Source of the DNA: Microbacteriaceae bacterium
GTDB taxonomy: Bacteria; Actinomycetota; Actinomycetes; Actinomycetales; Microbacteriaceae
NCBI GenBank assembly: GCA_030725885.1
Contig: JANRET010000033.1
Span: forward strand, 1 to 8,646
Direction: 5' to 3'
DNA: 8,646 nt
Shown here piece by piece: positions 1 to 8,646 of the stretch (position 1 is the first letter of the stretch; each line of letters opens with the position of its first letter). Made by a program: the position numbers and the translations under genes. The notes beneath the pieces were generated by a model that saw only the letters and a list, made by a program, of their open reading frames with translations, did not search any database and was not told where the DNA came from.

Positions 1-734
1 TGAACACGCCCGAGATGGGCATTCACGGTGTGATCGAGTTCGGCAACCGCCTGCTAACCATCCTGCTCATGGTGATTGCAGTGGCGGTTTTAGCAGTGCT
101 CTGGCATGTTCGTAAAGAACGTCGAGACCTGTGGTGGATGGGTGTGGCACTACTCGTGGTCGTGCCGGTGCAAGCCGTAATCGGCGGGATCAGCGTGTGG
201 ACGCAGCTGAACCCCTATGTCGTTGGACTGCACTTCATCGTCTCGGTTGCGGCGACGGTGGTCGCGATGGTAATCGTGCTTCGGGTTCGCGACCGCGATG
301 TGGTCGCGAACGTTCGAACAATCCCGGCGTTGTCGTGGTTGATTGGCGCCGTCACCGCAATCGGCATCGTTTTCGGGGTGCTGACCACCGGTTCTGGACC
401 CCACGCCGGCGATGCCAACGCTCCGCGAAACGGTTTGAATTCTGAACTATTGCAACACATACACGCATGGTCGGCGTACGCCTCTGTCGCACTCGTCGTT
501 GTGGCCATTCTTCGTTCCGAGGGCCGACTTCGGCGATCATGGCTTGCCCTAGCCGGAGGTTTCGTTTTCCAAATTGCGATCGGGATTACTCAGGCGCGAA
601 CGGGGCTTCCGGTCGAACTCGTCGGAGTGCACGTGCTCGCTGCGATGGTGGTCACCGCTCTGGCCACGTCAGCTGTTTATCGAAGCGCGACGAGCGGGTC
701 AATCGCAACCGCGAGGAACAGGGCCGTCAAGTAG
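1..734 (+). CDS. ctaA: Haem A synthase CtaA (COX15/CtaA family), 3' part, 5' end outside window
   Basis: This membrane enzyme oxidises a methyl group of haem O to a formyl group, giving haem A for aa3-type cytochrome c oxidase. The reading frame is open from the first bases, before the first ATG at 15, so the true start and first membrane helix lie upstream. Residues are numbered from that ATG; 239 are visible. About seven hydrophobic helices follow (roughly 14-30, 41-61, 71-91, 104-123, 151-166, 176-193, 203-222). Family marks are IEFGNRLL at 7-14, with the conserved Glu8; candidate haem-ligand histidines H73, H148 or H150, and H206; and the actinobacterial loop TGSGPHAGD at 125-133. Asn11 sits where Bacillus CtaA has a His, which I recall as usual in actinobacteria. 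There is no cysteine in the visible part, so any loop disulfide would be in the missing N-terminus. The stop lies inside convergent ctaB, whose product supplies its substrate. Confidence 0.93.
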   Translation, partial: NTPEMGIHGVIEFGNRLLTILLMVIAVAVLAVLWHVRKERRDLWWMGVALLVVVPVQAVIGGISVWTQLNPYVVGLHFIVSVAATVVAMVIVLRVRDRDVVANVRTIPALSWLIGAVTAIGIVFGVLTTGSGPHAGDANAPRNGLNSELLQHIHAWSAYASVALVVVAILRSEGRLRRSWLALAGGFVFQIAIGITQARTGLPVELVGVHVLAAMVVTALATSAVYRSATSGSIATARNRAVK

Positions 735-1606
735 GTATTACTCGCGTGAAAAACGCGCATCGGGTTAGCCGCGGCGCCGACAACGGTCTTGTTGTACAAC
801 AGGTGGGTTTCCACGATGAACCAACCACCCGCGACTAGCGCGACGACCGTGTAGACGATCCCCATTGGCGCGACCGTAATCGGTACGAGGGACGCAACGA
901 CGGTCGCCCAGGCGTAGAGAATCACTTGCAGTCCGACGGCGACGGTCGGTCGGAGAACACTGAGCATCGGGACGGACGCTGCTGCATAGTCGGCTGCGTA
1001 CCGCAGGCTCAAAGGCCAATAGTGTGCGGGCGTCCACAGAAACACCACGACGAACAGAATCCATGGCGTCAGGGACAATTCCCCCGTCACCGCCGTCCAC
1101 CCGATAAGAACCGGGAAGCAACCGGCAATTCCACCCCAGACAATGTTTTGCTCGGTACGACGTTTGAGCCACAGGGTGTACACGAAGACGTAAAAAAGGA
1201 TGGCGGCAAGAGCCAAGGAGGCGGCCAAGAGATTGGCCACAAACGACAGGATCACAAGCGACGCGATGCCGATCGCCCACGCGAATACCAACGCCTTGGT
1301 CGGGCTGATGTCACCCGTCACGATGGGTCGCCCCTTGGTGCGCGCCATCATGACGTCGATATCGCGATCGATGTACATGTTGAATGCGTTCGCTGACCCG
1401 GCGCTCAAAGCGCCTCCGATGAGGGTGCCCAGCACTAGTCCGAGGTTGGGGAATTCACCCGCGGCGAGCACCATCACGGGTGCCGTCGTGACCAGAAGAA
1501 GTTCAATCACGCGGGGTTTCATCAGCGCCAAATAGAAGCCCATCCGACGCACAGACCGTGCAACGATGCGGTTAACCACCGCGGGAGGTGGGCTCGACGG
1601 TGTCAC
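677..1606 (-). CDS. ctaB: Protohaem IX farnesyltransferase (haem O synthase) CtaB
   Basis: This is a UbiA-superfamily membrane prenyltransferase that attaches farnesyl to protohaem IX, making haem O, the substrate of CtaA. The product has 309 residues, a normal length, with about nine membrane helices. The first aspartate-rich motif is N76-MYI-D80-RDI-D84, followed by ARTKGRPI (88-95). Other family blocks are LKRRTEQNIVWGGIAG (147-162), WTPAHYWPLSLRYAADY (191-207) and VPMLSV (212-217). The start is GTG at 1604-1606. It gives the usual short cytoplasmic tail of about 20 residues before the first helix and sits exactly where a leaderless transcript would begin. The alternative ATG at residue 22 (1541-1543) would remove that tail. 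The TAA stop (677-679) lies inside the convergent ctaA reading frame, a 58-base overlap. It is divergent from the pentose phosphate operon. The family assignment is very secure. Confidence 0.96.
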   Translation of the reverse strand: MTPSSPPPAVVNRIVARSVRRMGFYLALMKPRVIELLLVTTAPVMVLAAGEFPNLGLVLGTLIGGALSAGSANAFNMYIDRDIDVMMARTKGRPIVTGDISPTKALVFAWAIGIASLVILSFVANLLAASLALAAILFYVFVYTLWLKRRTEQNIVWGGIAGCFPVLIGWTAVTGELSLTPWILFVVVFLWTPAHYWPLSLRYAADYAAASVPMLSVLRPTVAVGLQVILYAWATVVASLVPITVAPMGIVYTVVALVAGGWFIVETHLLYNKTVVGAAANPMRVFHASNTYLTALFLAVAIDPLVALR

Positions 1607-1618
1607 TCGAACAGTCTA
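1606..1618 (-). promoter_or_regulatory. Putative leaderless promoter of ctaB (-10 element)
   Basis: On the minus strand TAGACT (1618 down to 1613) fits the actinobacterial -10 pattern TANNNT. Exactly six bases separate it from the GTG start of ctaB at 1606, so transcription would begin at the G of the start codon and the mRNA would have no leader. No Shine-Dalgarno sequence precedes the GTG, as expected for a leaderless gene. No good -35 hexamer is seen 16-19 bases upstream; the 17-base position reads GATTTA. The spacing is seen directly; the promoter role is inferred. Confidence 0.55.
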
Positions 1619-1622
1619 TTCT

Positions 1623-1651
1623 CTGCCAGCGCACCTAAATCCCGATAGGCT
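1623..1651 (+). promoter_or_regulatory. Putative promoter of the tkt-tal-pgi-zwf-opcA operon
   Basis: A -35-like hexamer CTGCCA (1623-1628, four of six matches to TTGACA) is followed after 17 bases by TAGGCT (1646-1651), which fits the TANNNT pattern of actinobacterial housekeeping promoters. The predicted start point is near 1658, leaving a tkt leader of about 84 bases. The element overlaps the divergent ctaB promoter: its -35 lies between the ctaB -10 and the expected ctaB -35 position. This is the only convincing forward promoter between the divergent genes, but the call rests on consensus matching by eye. Confidence 0.45.
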
Positions 1652-1662
1652 AAACCCACCAC

Positions 1663-1705
1663 CCACCGTGGTCACCGTGTGCCATCGATGTCACCGTGTG
1701 ACACG
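1663..1705. promoter_or_regulatory. Cluster of CACCGTG repeats and small palindromes in the tkt leader, possible operator
   Basis: CACCGTG occurs three times, at 1664-1670, 1673-1679 and 1692-1698. The last two are part of an 11-base direct repeat GTCACCGTGTG (1671-1681 and 1690-1700, 19 bases apart). The second copy completes the palindrome GTCAC-CGT-GTGAC (1690-1702) and overlaps another, CGTGT-G-ACACG (1695-1705). CCAC-C-GTGG (1663-1671) and CATCGATG (1683-1690) are further perfect palindromes. The cluster sits just after the predicted tkt transcription start. That position suits a repressor operator or a structured leader. No regulator can be named from the sequence. Confidence 0.4.
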
Positions 1706-1725
1706 TCGAGGTGGGTTCCCTCATC

Positions 1726-1730
1726 GGAGA
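1726..1730 (+). promoter_or_regulatory. Ribosome binding site that decides the tkt start
   Basis: GGAGA stands 11 bases before the ATG at 1742. The spacing is slightly long, but it is the only Shine-Dalgarno-like sequence in the region. It supports the ATG at 1742 over the in-frame GTG at 1679, which lies inside the repeat cluster and has no purine-rich stretch before it. Confidence 0.55.
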
Positions 1731-1741
1731 TTGGACTGCCC

Positions 1742-3826
1742 ATGACCACGCTGAACTGGACCGAGTTGGACACCCGCGCCGTTGACACTGCACGGCTACT
1801 CGCCGTGGACGCGGTGGAGAAGGTGGGAAATGGACACCCCGGAACAGCGATGTCTATGGCGCCGGTTGCATACCTGCTGTACCAAAAAGTAATGCGACAC
1901 GATCCGCGCGACGGCGATTGGCTCGGCCGCGATCGATTTGTTTTGTCCATTGGTCACTCGTCACTCACCCAATACACGCAACTCTTCCTTGGCGGTTTCG
2001 GGCTCGAGCTCGACGACCTCAAGGCTTTTCGGACGTGGGGGTCAGCGACCCCTGGGCACCCCGAATTCGGTCACACGAACGGAGTTGAGATAACTACGGG
2101 ACCGCTCGGGCAGGGTCTCGCGTCGGCCGTTGGTATGGCGTACGCGCAACGGTTTGAGCGTGGATTGTTCGACCCGGAAGCGCCCGCCGGTTCGTCACCC
2201 TTCGATCACCACACCTATGTGATTTGTGGCGACGGAGACATGCAAGAGGGAGTTACCGCCGAAGCGTCATCGCTCGCAGGTCACCAACAGCTGGGTAACC
2301 TCGTGGTGATTTACGATTCGAACCAGATTTCCATCGAAGACGACACCAACATCGCCTTTAGCGAGGATGTCGCTGCACGTTATCGTTCCTACGGGTGGGA
2401 CGTCCACGAGGTTTCGTGGCGGACATCCGATGGCTACGTTGAGGACATAACGGCGCTGTACGCCGCAATCGTGGCGGCACAGTCCGAGACGCTCAAACCC
2501 TCCTTGATCATTCTGAAAACAATCATCGGATGGCCGGCGCCGACCAAGCAGAACACGGGCAAGATTCACGGCTCGGCGTTGGGAACCGACGAGGCTCGGG
2601 CCACGAAAGAGTTAATGGGCTGGGACCCCGATCTCTCGTTCGTCGTGCCCGACGGAGTCCTCGAGCACACCCGCTCGTTAAGAGACCGATCGTCAGTCAC
2701 GCGTTCCCATTGGCAGGCTTCTTTTGATGCATGGGCCGTGGCTCACCCCGAGCGGGCTACCTTACTGTCGCGATTGCAGTCTGGGGTCTTACCCGAAGGC
2801 ATCGACGACGTCCTTCCGTCATTTGAGGCGGGCACATCTCTGGCAACTCGTGCGGCGAGCGGAAAGGTGCTGAATGCTCTCGCCGCCGCGATGCCGGAAC
2901 TGTGGGGTGGGTCTTCTGACCTCGCCGAGTCGAACCGGACCACCATCGATGGCGCTGCATCATTCGTCCCCGCCGAGCACACAACCGCACACTGGAGAGC
3001 CGATCCTTACGGTCGCGTGTTGCACTTCGGAATTCGCGAACACGCGATGGGAGCCATCCTCAACGGCATCGCTCTTCACGGACCGACTCGAGCCTACGGT
3101 GGGACGTTCCTGATTTTCAGCGATTACATGCGTCCCGCGGTTCGGCTCGCGGCTCTGATGAAGACACCGTCCATTTTCGTCTGGAGTCACGATTCGGTTG
3201 CCCTGGGCGAAGACGGACCCACACATCAGCCGATTGAACAATTAGCGACTCTTCGGGCGATTCCCGGTCTTGATGTGGTCCGACCGGCGGATGCCAACGA
3301 GACCGCGTGGGCGTGGAAATCGATCCTAGCTCGACGAAACGGCCCCGCGGGAATAGCGCTGTCGAGGCAGAACCTACCCGTGTTTGAACGAGGTTCCGCG
3401 GCAACGTCAACTGAATTCGCACCCGCACAACTCGCGGTGCACGGTGCTTACACGCTCGTTGACTCCCCCACCGGAACCATCGACGTGATCATCATTGCAA
3501 CCGGCTCCGAGGTCTCCCTTGCGGTGGACGCGCGGATTCTATTGCAGGCCAAGGGAATTGGTGCGCGTGTCGTGTCGGCGCCCTGTCTCGAATGGTTCGA
3601 CGAGCAAACCGACGTCTATCGCGAATCGGTGCTGCCGTCCGCTGTCACCGCACGCGTGTCCGTAGAGGCGGGACTGTCGTTGGGTTGGGCGCGTTATGTT
3701 GGCGCCACCGGACGGTCAGTATCGATTGAACATTTCGGTGCGTCCGCCGATTATCAGACCCTGTTCCGCGAGTTCGGAATGACCGCTGCTGCTGTGGTTG
3801 ATGCGGCCGAAGCTCAACTGCCCTAA
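1742..3826 (+). CDS. tkt: Transketolase
   Basis: This thiamine-diphosphate enzyme moves two-carbon ketol units between sugar phosphates in the non-oxidative pentose phosphate pathway and acts in the cytosol. The product has 694 residues from ATG 1742, a full-length transketolase. The N-terminal cofactor domain shows GNGHPG (29-34), GHSSLTQY (71-78), GPLGQGL (121-127) and the thiamine-diphosphate/metal motif GDGDMQEG (163-170) with Asn194; KIHG (274-277) carries the substrate-contact His276. The pyrimidine domain has IREHAMG (431-437), whose Glu433 corresponds to the catalytic glutamate. [19 protein letters not shown] (482-500) follows. A C-terminal domain runs from about residue 555. The start is chosen because [16 protein letters not shown] matches the family N-terminus as I recall it in related actinobacteria; the 21-codon extension back to GTG 1679 looks non-coding. 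It is the first gene of the operon, and tal follows after 16 bases. All expected motifs are intact. Confidence 0.97.
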   Translation: MTTLNWTELDTRAVDTARLLAVDAVEKVGNGHPGTAMSMAPVAYLLYQKVMRHDPRDGDWLGRDRFVLSIGHSSLTQYTQLFLGGFGLELDDLKAFRTWGSATPGHPEFGHTNGVEITTGPLGQGLASAVGMAYAQRFERGLFDPEAPAGSSPFDHHTYVICGDGDMQEGVTAEASSLAGHQQLGNLVVIYDSNQISIEDDTNIAFSEDVAARYRSYGWDVHEVSWRTSDGYVEDITALYAAIVAAQSETLKPSLIILKTIIGWPAPTKQNTGKIHGSALGTDEARATKELMGWDPDLSFVVPDGVLEHTRSLRDRSSVTRSHWQASFDAWAVAHPERATLLSRLQSGVLPEGIDDVLPSFEAGTSLATRAASGKVLNALAAAMPELWGGSSDLAESNRTTIDGAASFVPAEHTTAHWRADPYGRVLHFGIREHAMGAILNGIALHGPTRAYGGTFLIFSDYMRPAVRLAALMKTPSIFVWSHDSVALGEDGPTHQPIEQLATLRAIPGLDVVRPADANETAWAWKSILARRNGPAGIALSRQNLPVFERGSAATSTEFAPAQLAVHGAYTLVDSPTGTIDVIIIATGSEVSLAVDARILLQAKGIGARVVSAPCLEWFDEQTDVYRESVLPSAVTARVSVEAGLSLGWARYVGATGRSVSIEHFGASADYQTLFREFGMTAAAVVDAAEAQLP

Positions 3827-3828
3827 TC

Positions 3829-3834
3829 GAAAGG
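3829..3834 (+). promoter_or_regulatory. Ribosome binding site of tal
   Basis: GAAAGG lies in the 16-base tkt-tal gap, eight bases before the GTG at 3843. It decides this GTG as the start over the in-frame ATG codons at 3798 and 3801, which lie inside tkt. tal is the only gene after tkt with its own spaced binding site; the three later genes start within the preceding stop region. Confidence 0.7.
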
Positions 3835-3842
3835 TTCACCTC

Positions 3843-4949
3843 GTGACCAGCCCCACTCAACAACTATCCGATGTCGGAGTCTCCATTTGGCTCGATGATC
3901 TTTCTCGAGATCGAATCGAGTCGGGTTCGTTGGAATCGTTGATCGCGACGCGCAACGTTGTTGGCGTGACCACCAATCCAACTATCTTCGCCTCGGCGTT
4001 GGCGACAGGAAAAACCTATGCGCCACAATTGGCGAAACTGGCGGCGCAGGGGGCGTCCGTAACCGAAGCCGTCTTCGCGGCGACCTGCGACGATGTTTCG
4101 GCGGCATGCGACATTTTCCGGACGGTTTATTACGCGACGGATGGCCGAGACGGTCGCGTGTCGATTGAGGTCGAACCGACACTCGCATTTGATGCGGGAG
4201 CGACAATCGTGCAGGCGAAGGAACTCTTTGCGCGAGTGGGCCGTGACAATGTCATGATTAAGATTCCCGCCACTCTGGAGGGTCTCGAGGCCATCACTGC
4301 TGTTCTCGGTGAAGGTATCAGCGTCAACGTGACTCTCATCTTTTCGCTTGAGCGTTACGCCCAGGTCATCGACGCCTATCTTGCCGGACTTGAACTGGCG
4401 CGAACAAACGGACACAATCTCGCGACAATCCACTCGGTGGCCTCGTTCTTCGTCTCACGAGTTGACACGGAAATCGATCGTCGACTTGTCGCCGAGGGTA
4501 GTGAGGCCGCACTCGCGTTAAAGAGCGCGGCGGGCGTCGCTAATGCACGGCTGGCATATGAACTATTCGAACAATCGTTTGCCACGGATCGTGCGCAAGC
4601 CCTCATCGCTACAGGAGCTCACCGTCAGCGTCCGCTCTGGGCATCGACCGGAGTCAAGGACCCCACGCTTCCGGACACGCTCTATGTGACAGAGCTCGCT
4701 GCGCCGGCGACGGTCAACACGATGCCCGAGAAGACACTTGAGGCGACTTTTGATCACGGCCCCATCCACGGCAACGCCGTTTCTGGAACCTTTGACGATG
4801 CGCGCGGAACAATCGCGGCAATTGAAGCACTGGGCATCTCTCTCTCCGAAGTAACGAACCTTCTGGAGCGTGAGGGTGTCGACAAATTCATCGTGTCGTG
4901 GAATGAACTACTCGACATCGTCACTGCGGCGTTGGAATCTGCCCGATGA
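3843..4949 (+). CDS. tal: Transaldolase
   Basis: Transaldolase moves a three-carbon dihydroxyacetone unit from sedoheptulose 7-phosphate to glyceraldehyde 3-phosphate through a lysine Schiff base, giving erythrose 4-phosphate and fructose 6-phosphate. The product has 368 residues, the long actinobacterial type rather than the short archaeal-like form. Visible blocks are the signature TTNPTIF (43-49), NVMIKIPAT (136-144) with the Schiff-base Lys140, VNVTLIFS (161-168), SFFVSRVD (201-208), [12 protein letters not shown] (263-274), [10 protein letters not shown] (292-301) and the C-terminal [14 protein letters not shown] (344-357). The start is GTG 3843, set by the GAAAGG site and the fit of the N-terminus to the family. 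Its stop overlaps the pgi start as ATGA, so pgi translation is probably coupled to it. In some other bacteria transaldolase and phosphoglucose isomerase are one fused protein; here they are adjacent separate genes. Confidence 0.97.
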   Translation: MTSPTQQLSDVGVSIWLDDLSRDRIESGSLESLIATRNVVGVTTNPTIFASALATGKTYAPQLAKLAAQGASVTEAVFAATCDDVSAACDIFRTVYYATDGRDGRVSIEVEPTLAFDAGATIVQAKELFARVGRDNVMIKIPATLEGLEAITAVLGEGISVNVTLIFSLERYAQVIDAYLAGLELARTNGHNLATIHSVASFFVSRVDTEIDRRLVAEGSEAALALKSAAGVANARLAYELFEQSFATDRAQALIATGAHRQRPLWASTGVKDPTLPDTLYVTELAAPATVNTMPEKTLEATFDHGPIHGNAVSGTFDDARGTIAAIEALGISLSEVTNLLEREGVDKFIVSWNELLDIVTAALESAR

Positions 4950-6537
4950 TTCACGTCTCGGTGGCCGGTTGCGCCGCGGATGCGGCAGATCGGTTGGTAC
5001 CGGGGTTGGTCGCGGACAACGTCGCGACACGACTCGATGGGGGCGATGCGACCCTCTGGGGAGAGAATGCTCGGGCCGAGGCGTCAATCCGGCTTGGATG
5101 GGTTCACGCGGCATCACATTCGCACGAACTCGTCACTGAGATCGAGGAGTTGCGGGACGAGTTTCGAGCACGGGGACTGAACCGAATTGTCTTGTGCGGA
5201 ATGGGCGGGTCGTCTCTGGCGCCGGAAGTCATCACCCAAACCGCCGGCGTCGCGCTCGTTGTTCTGGATTCGACGCATCCCGAACAGGTTTCGCGGGTCG
5301 TCGACACCGACCTTGAAGAGACCGTTGTGGTTATCTCGTCAAAATCCGGTTCAACAGTGGAAACCGATTCCCACAAGCGCGCGTTTGAGCTCGCGTTCAC
5401 GAGTCGCGGAATTGACCCGGTGAGCAGAATCGTTGTGGTTACGGACCCGAACTCTCCCCTCGATCAATCAGCGCGGGAAACGGGCTATCGAGTCTTCAAT
5501 GCGGACCCGACGGTTGGCGGTCGATATTCGGCTCTCACCGCTTTTGGGCTCGTTCCGTCGGGTCTCGCCGGCGTCGATATCGGCGAACTGCTGGACGACG
5601 CACGAGATGTCGAAGCGGGCCTGCTCGCGGATTCACCGGCGAACCCCGCATTGATTCTGGGTGCAGCGATGGCAGGCACACAACCGCGCCGCGACAAACT
5701 GGGAATTGTCTCGGCGAAATCTTCCATTGTCGGAATCGGAGACTGGATTGAGCAACTCGTTGCCGAATCGACGGGGAAAAATGAAACCGGCGTCCTTCCG
5801 GTCGTGTTGGAGCCGCGCGCGATCGACCTTCGCGCTCCCGATCTTCTGACCGTGAATATCGTCGACGATGCCACGCCGACGGAAATCGATTCCGTGACCG
5901 TCGCCGGTCCGCTGGGGGCACAGTTGTTGCTCTGGGAGATCGCGACCGTCGTCGCGGGTCGACTGTTGGACATCAACCCCTTCGACCAACCCGATGTCGA
6001 ATCGGCAAAGGTCGCCACACGGACGTTCTTGGAGGGGACCCCTCTTCCCCCCGTTCCCTTTGGGGTCGACGGTTTGAGCGAACTGAGTGCGGTGGGGTAC
6101 GAGCCTCAGGCGACAACAGCGGTCGACGCAGTTCGGGAGTTGTTGGACCAGTGTGAACCGGCCGGTTATGTGTCGGTGCACGGTTACGCGGATCGGGACG
6201 CGGGTTCTCACCTCGAGTCGTTGCGGGATGTCTTTGCCATCGCCTCGGGCGGTCGACCCACGACGTTCGGGTGGGGACCTCGGTTTCTGCATTCCACGGG
6301 CCAGTATCACAAAGGCGGCCCGCGACAGGGCGTGTTCATTCAGATTCTTCAGCGACCGACTGTCGATCGCGAGGTGCCGGGACGACCGTTCACCTTTGGC
6401 GAGTTGATGGGGGCACAAGCCCGCGGTGACGCCACCGTGCTGTCTCAGCACGACCGGCCTGTCTTGACCCTAACGGTCACGGGTAAAGACGCTCTGGTGT
6501 CATTGATTGCCCGCCTTCGGACGCTCGGTAAGATTTC

Positions 6538-6541
<4 letters not shown>
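4946..6541 (+). CDS. pgi: Glucose-6-phosphate isomerase, bacterial type related to the C-terminal half of Tal-Pgi fusions
   Basis: This enzyme interconverts fructose 6-phosphate and glucose 6-phosphate, returning recycled pentose carbon to the Zwf reaction. The product has 531 residues. Two sugar-isomerase (SIS) folds are marked by GMGGSSLAP (85-93), [10 protein letters not shown] (131-140), [14 protein letters not shown] (191-204) and [12 protein letters not shown] (267-278), where Glu274 is the likely catalytic base. [13 protein letters not shown] (343-355) follows. The C-terminal part, from about 385, carries [19 protein letters not shown] (449-467) instead of the GTNGQHAF-type block of E. 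coli Pgi. That block is, as I recall, typical of bifunctional transaldolase/isomerases and of the stand-alone Micrococcales enzyme. The ATG at 4946 overlaps the tal stop by four bases, with only a weak TGGAA upstream, so coupled translation is likely. The zwf start overlaps its stop in the same way. Which Lys acts at the C-terminus cannot be fixed without an alignment. Confidence 0.95.
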
Positions 6542-8057
<1,516 letters not shown>

Positions 8058-8061
<4 letters not shown>

Positions 8062-8646
8062 TTATTCCACTTCCGAACACGACGATTTCGAAGATTCTCC
8101 GCGCACTCCAAGAAGTGCGTGACGAAAGTGGGGCTGTCGCATTGGGGCGCGTCCTGACGCTGGTCATTACCACCACGGAGGACAAGTCCGAAAAGGTCAT
8201 TGCAGCGGCGAACGAAGCATCACGGGAACACCCGATGCGCATTGTGGTGATTAACAACGTTTCGGACACGACTCAGACCGTTCCCCTCAACGCCGAGTTG
8301 CGACTCGGTGGTGATGCTGGAGCGAGCGAGGTGATTATTCTCAATGCATCGGACGTGCTCACCGCCGACCCGCAGGCTTTGATTAACGGGTTGTTATTGC
8401 CCGACGCCGCAATGGTTGCGTGGTGGCCCGACGCGGCTCCACCCCGTATGTCCGAGACATCATTGGGTCGCGTAGCGGGCCACCGCATCGCTGACACCAT
8501 CAATGCGTCAAATCCGGTTGAACTCCTCAGGATCTTGGCGGACGCGTATGTCCCCGGTGATGTCGACCTGGGCTGGACTCGAATCACGCAGTGGCGGGCG
8601 CTATTGGCCGCGACGCTCGATTCAGGAGTGGACCTCGGTATCGTCG
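8058..8646 (+). CDS. opcA: Glucose-6-phosphate dehydrogenase assembly protein OpcA, 3' end outside window
   Basis: OpcA is a cytosolic partner of Zwf, needed for full glucose-6-phosphate dehydrogenase activity in cyanobacteria and corynebacteria. About 196 codons are visible and the frame stays open to the window end. The translation starts MIIPLPNTTISKILRAL and contains ALGRVLTLVI, AANEASREHP, LRLGGDAGASEVIIL, LLLPDAAMVAWWP, and near the end YVPGDVDLGWTRITQWRALLAATLD. All are hallmarks of OpcA, including the WWP block. The start GTG 8058 overlaps the zwf stop as GTGA, matching the two junctions before it. An in-frame ATG at 8046 would add MAAA and overlap zwf by 16 bases. Neither start has a strong Shine-Dalgarno, and the GTG gives the N-terminus most like known OpcA. 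The neighbour after opcA in related genomes is usually pgl (6-phosphogluconolactonase), outside this window. Confidence 0.93.

Noticed and set aside
700..770. Intrinsic terminator between ctaA and ctaB
   Set aside because: No stable GC-rich hairpin followed by a T run is visible on either strand near the overlapping gene ends.
765..1280. 171-residue alternative frame on the minus strand within ctaB, and a 156-residue plus-strand frame at 926-1396
   Set aside because: Both overlap ctaB completely, are rich in Arg, Gly and other residues typical of shadow frames, and have no recognisable domain.
1679..1741. In-frame upstream extension of tkt from GTG 1679, adding 21 residues
   Set aside because: It runs through the repeat cluster, lacks a ribosome binding site and adds residues (PSMSPCDTSRW...) not expected in transketolases. 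ATG 1742 has GGAGA upstream and gives the family N-terminus.
1672..1950. 92-residue minus-strand frame crossing the tkt leader and 5' end
   Set aside because: It would overlap the tkt start and the repeat cluster and has no homology or ribosome binding signal that I can see.
3798..3842. Earlier ATG starts for tal at 3798 and 3801
   Set aside because: They lie inside the tkt coding region and have no ribosome binding site, while GTG 3843 has GAAAGG at a good distance.
5633..6451. 272-residue open frame on the minus strand inside pgi
   Set aside because: It is entirely antisense to a well-recognised gene, shows no family motif, and long antisense frames are expected from the codon bias of GC-rich genes.

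Overview
The window is an ordinary, tightly packed stretch of an actinobacterial chromosome, most likely from a member of the Microbacteriaceae. Three things point there: the actinobacterial forms of haem A synthase, transaldolase and OpcA; the gene order ctaA, ctaB, tkt, tal, pgi, zwf, opcA; and the frequent GTG starts with 4-base stop/start overlaps. GC looks to be in the high 50s percent by eye (not counted), which is low for the family. That would suit a streamlined planktonic lineage, but this is inference.

Layout. Bases 1-734 (+) hold the 3' part of ctaA, haem A synthase. It converges on ctaB (677-1606, -), haem O synthase, and the two coding regions overlap tail to tail by 58 bases. 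A divergent intergenic region of 135 bases (1607-1741) separates ctaB from a rightward operon: tkt (1742-3826), tal (3843-4949), pgi (4946-6541), zwf (6538-8061) and opcA (8058 to the window end, cut). No stretch over 300 bases lacks a gene. I see no tRNA, rRNA, insertion sequence, CRISPR array, attachment site or origin.

How the genes work together. CtaB farnesylates protohaem to haem O and CtaA oxidises haem O to haem A for the aa3-type cytochrome c oxidase. The operon covers the entry and exit of the pentose phosphate pathway. Zwf with its partner OpcA oxidises glucose 6-phosphate and makes NADPH. Tkt and Tal recycle pentose phosphates to fructose 6-phosphate and glyceraldehyde 3-phosphate. 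Pgi returns fructose 6-phosphate to glucose 6-phosphate, allowing cyclic operation. tal, pgi, zwf and opcA are chained by ATGA or GTGA overlaps, so translational coupling is likely.

The most interesting non-coding part is the ctaB/tkt intergenic region. It has a leaderless-looking ctaB promoter overlapping a divergent tkt promoter. It also has a tkt leader carrying three CACCGTG units and several nested palindromes. I did not find a new biological system; all seven genes belong to known families in a known arrangement.
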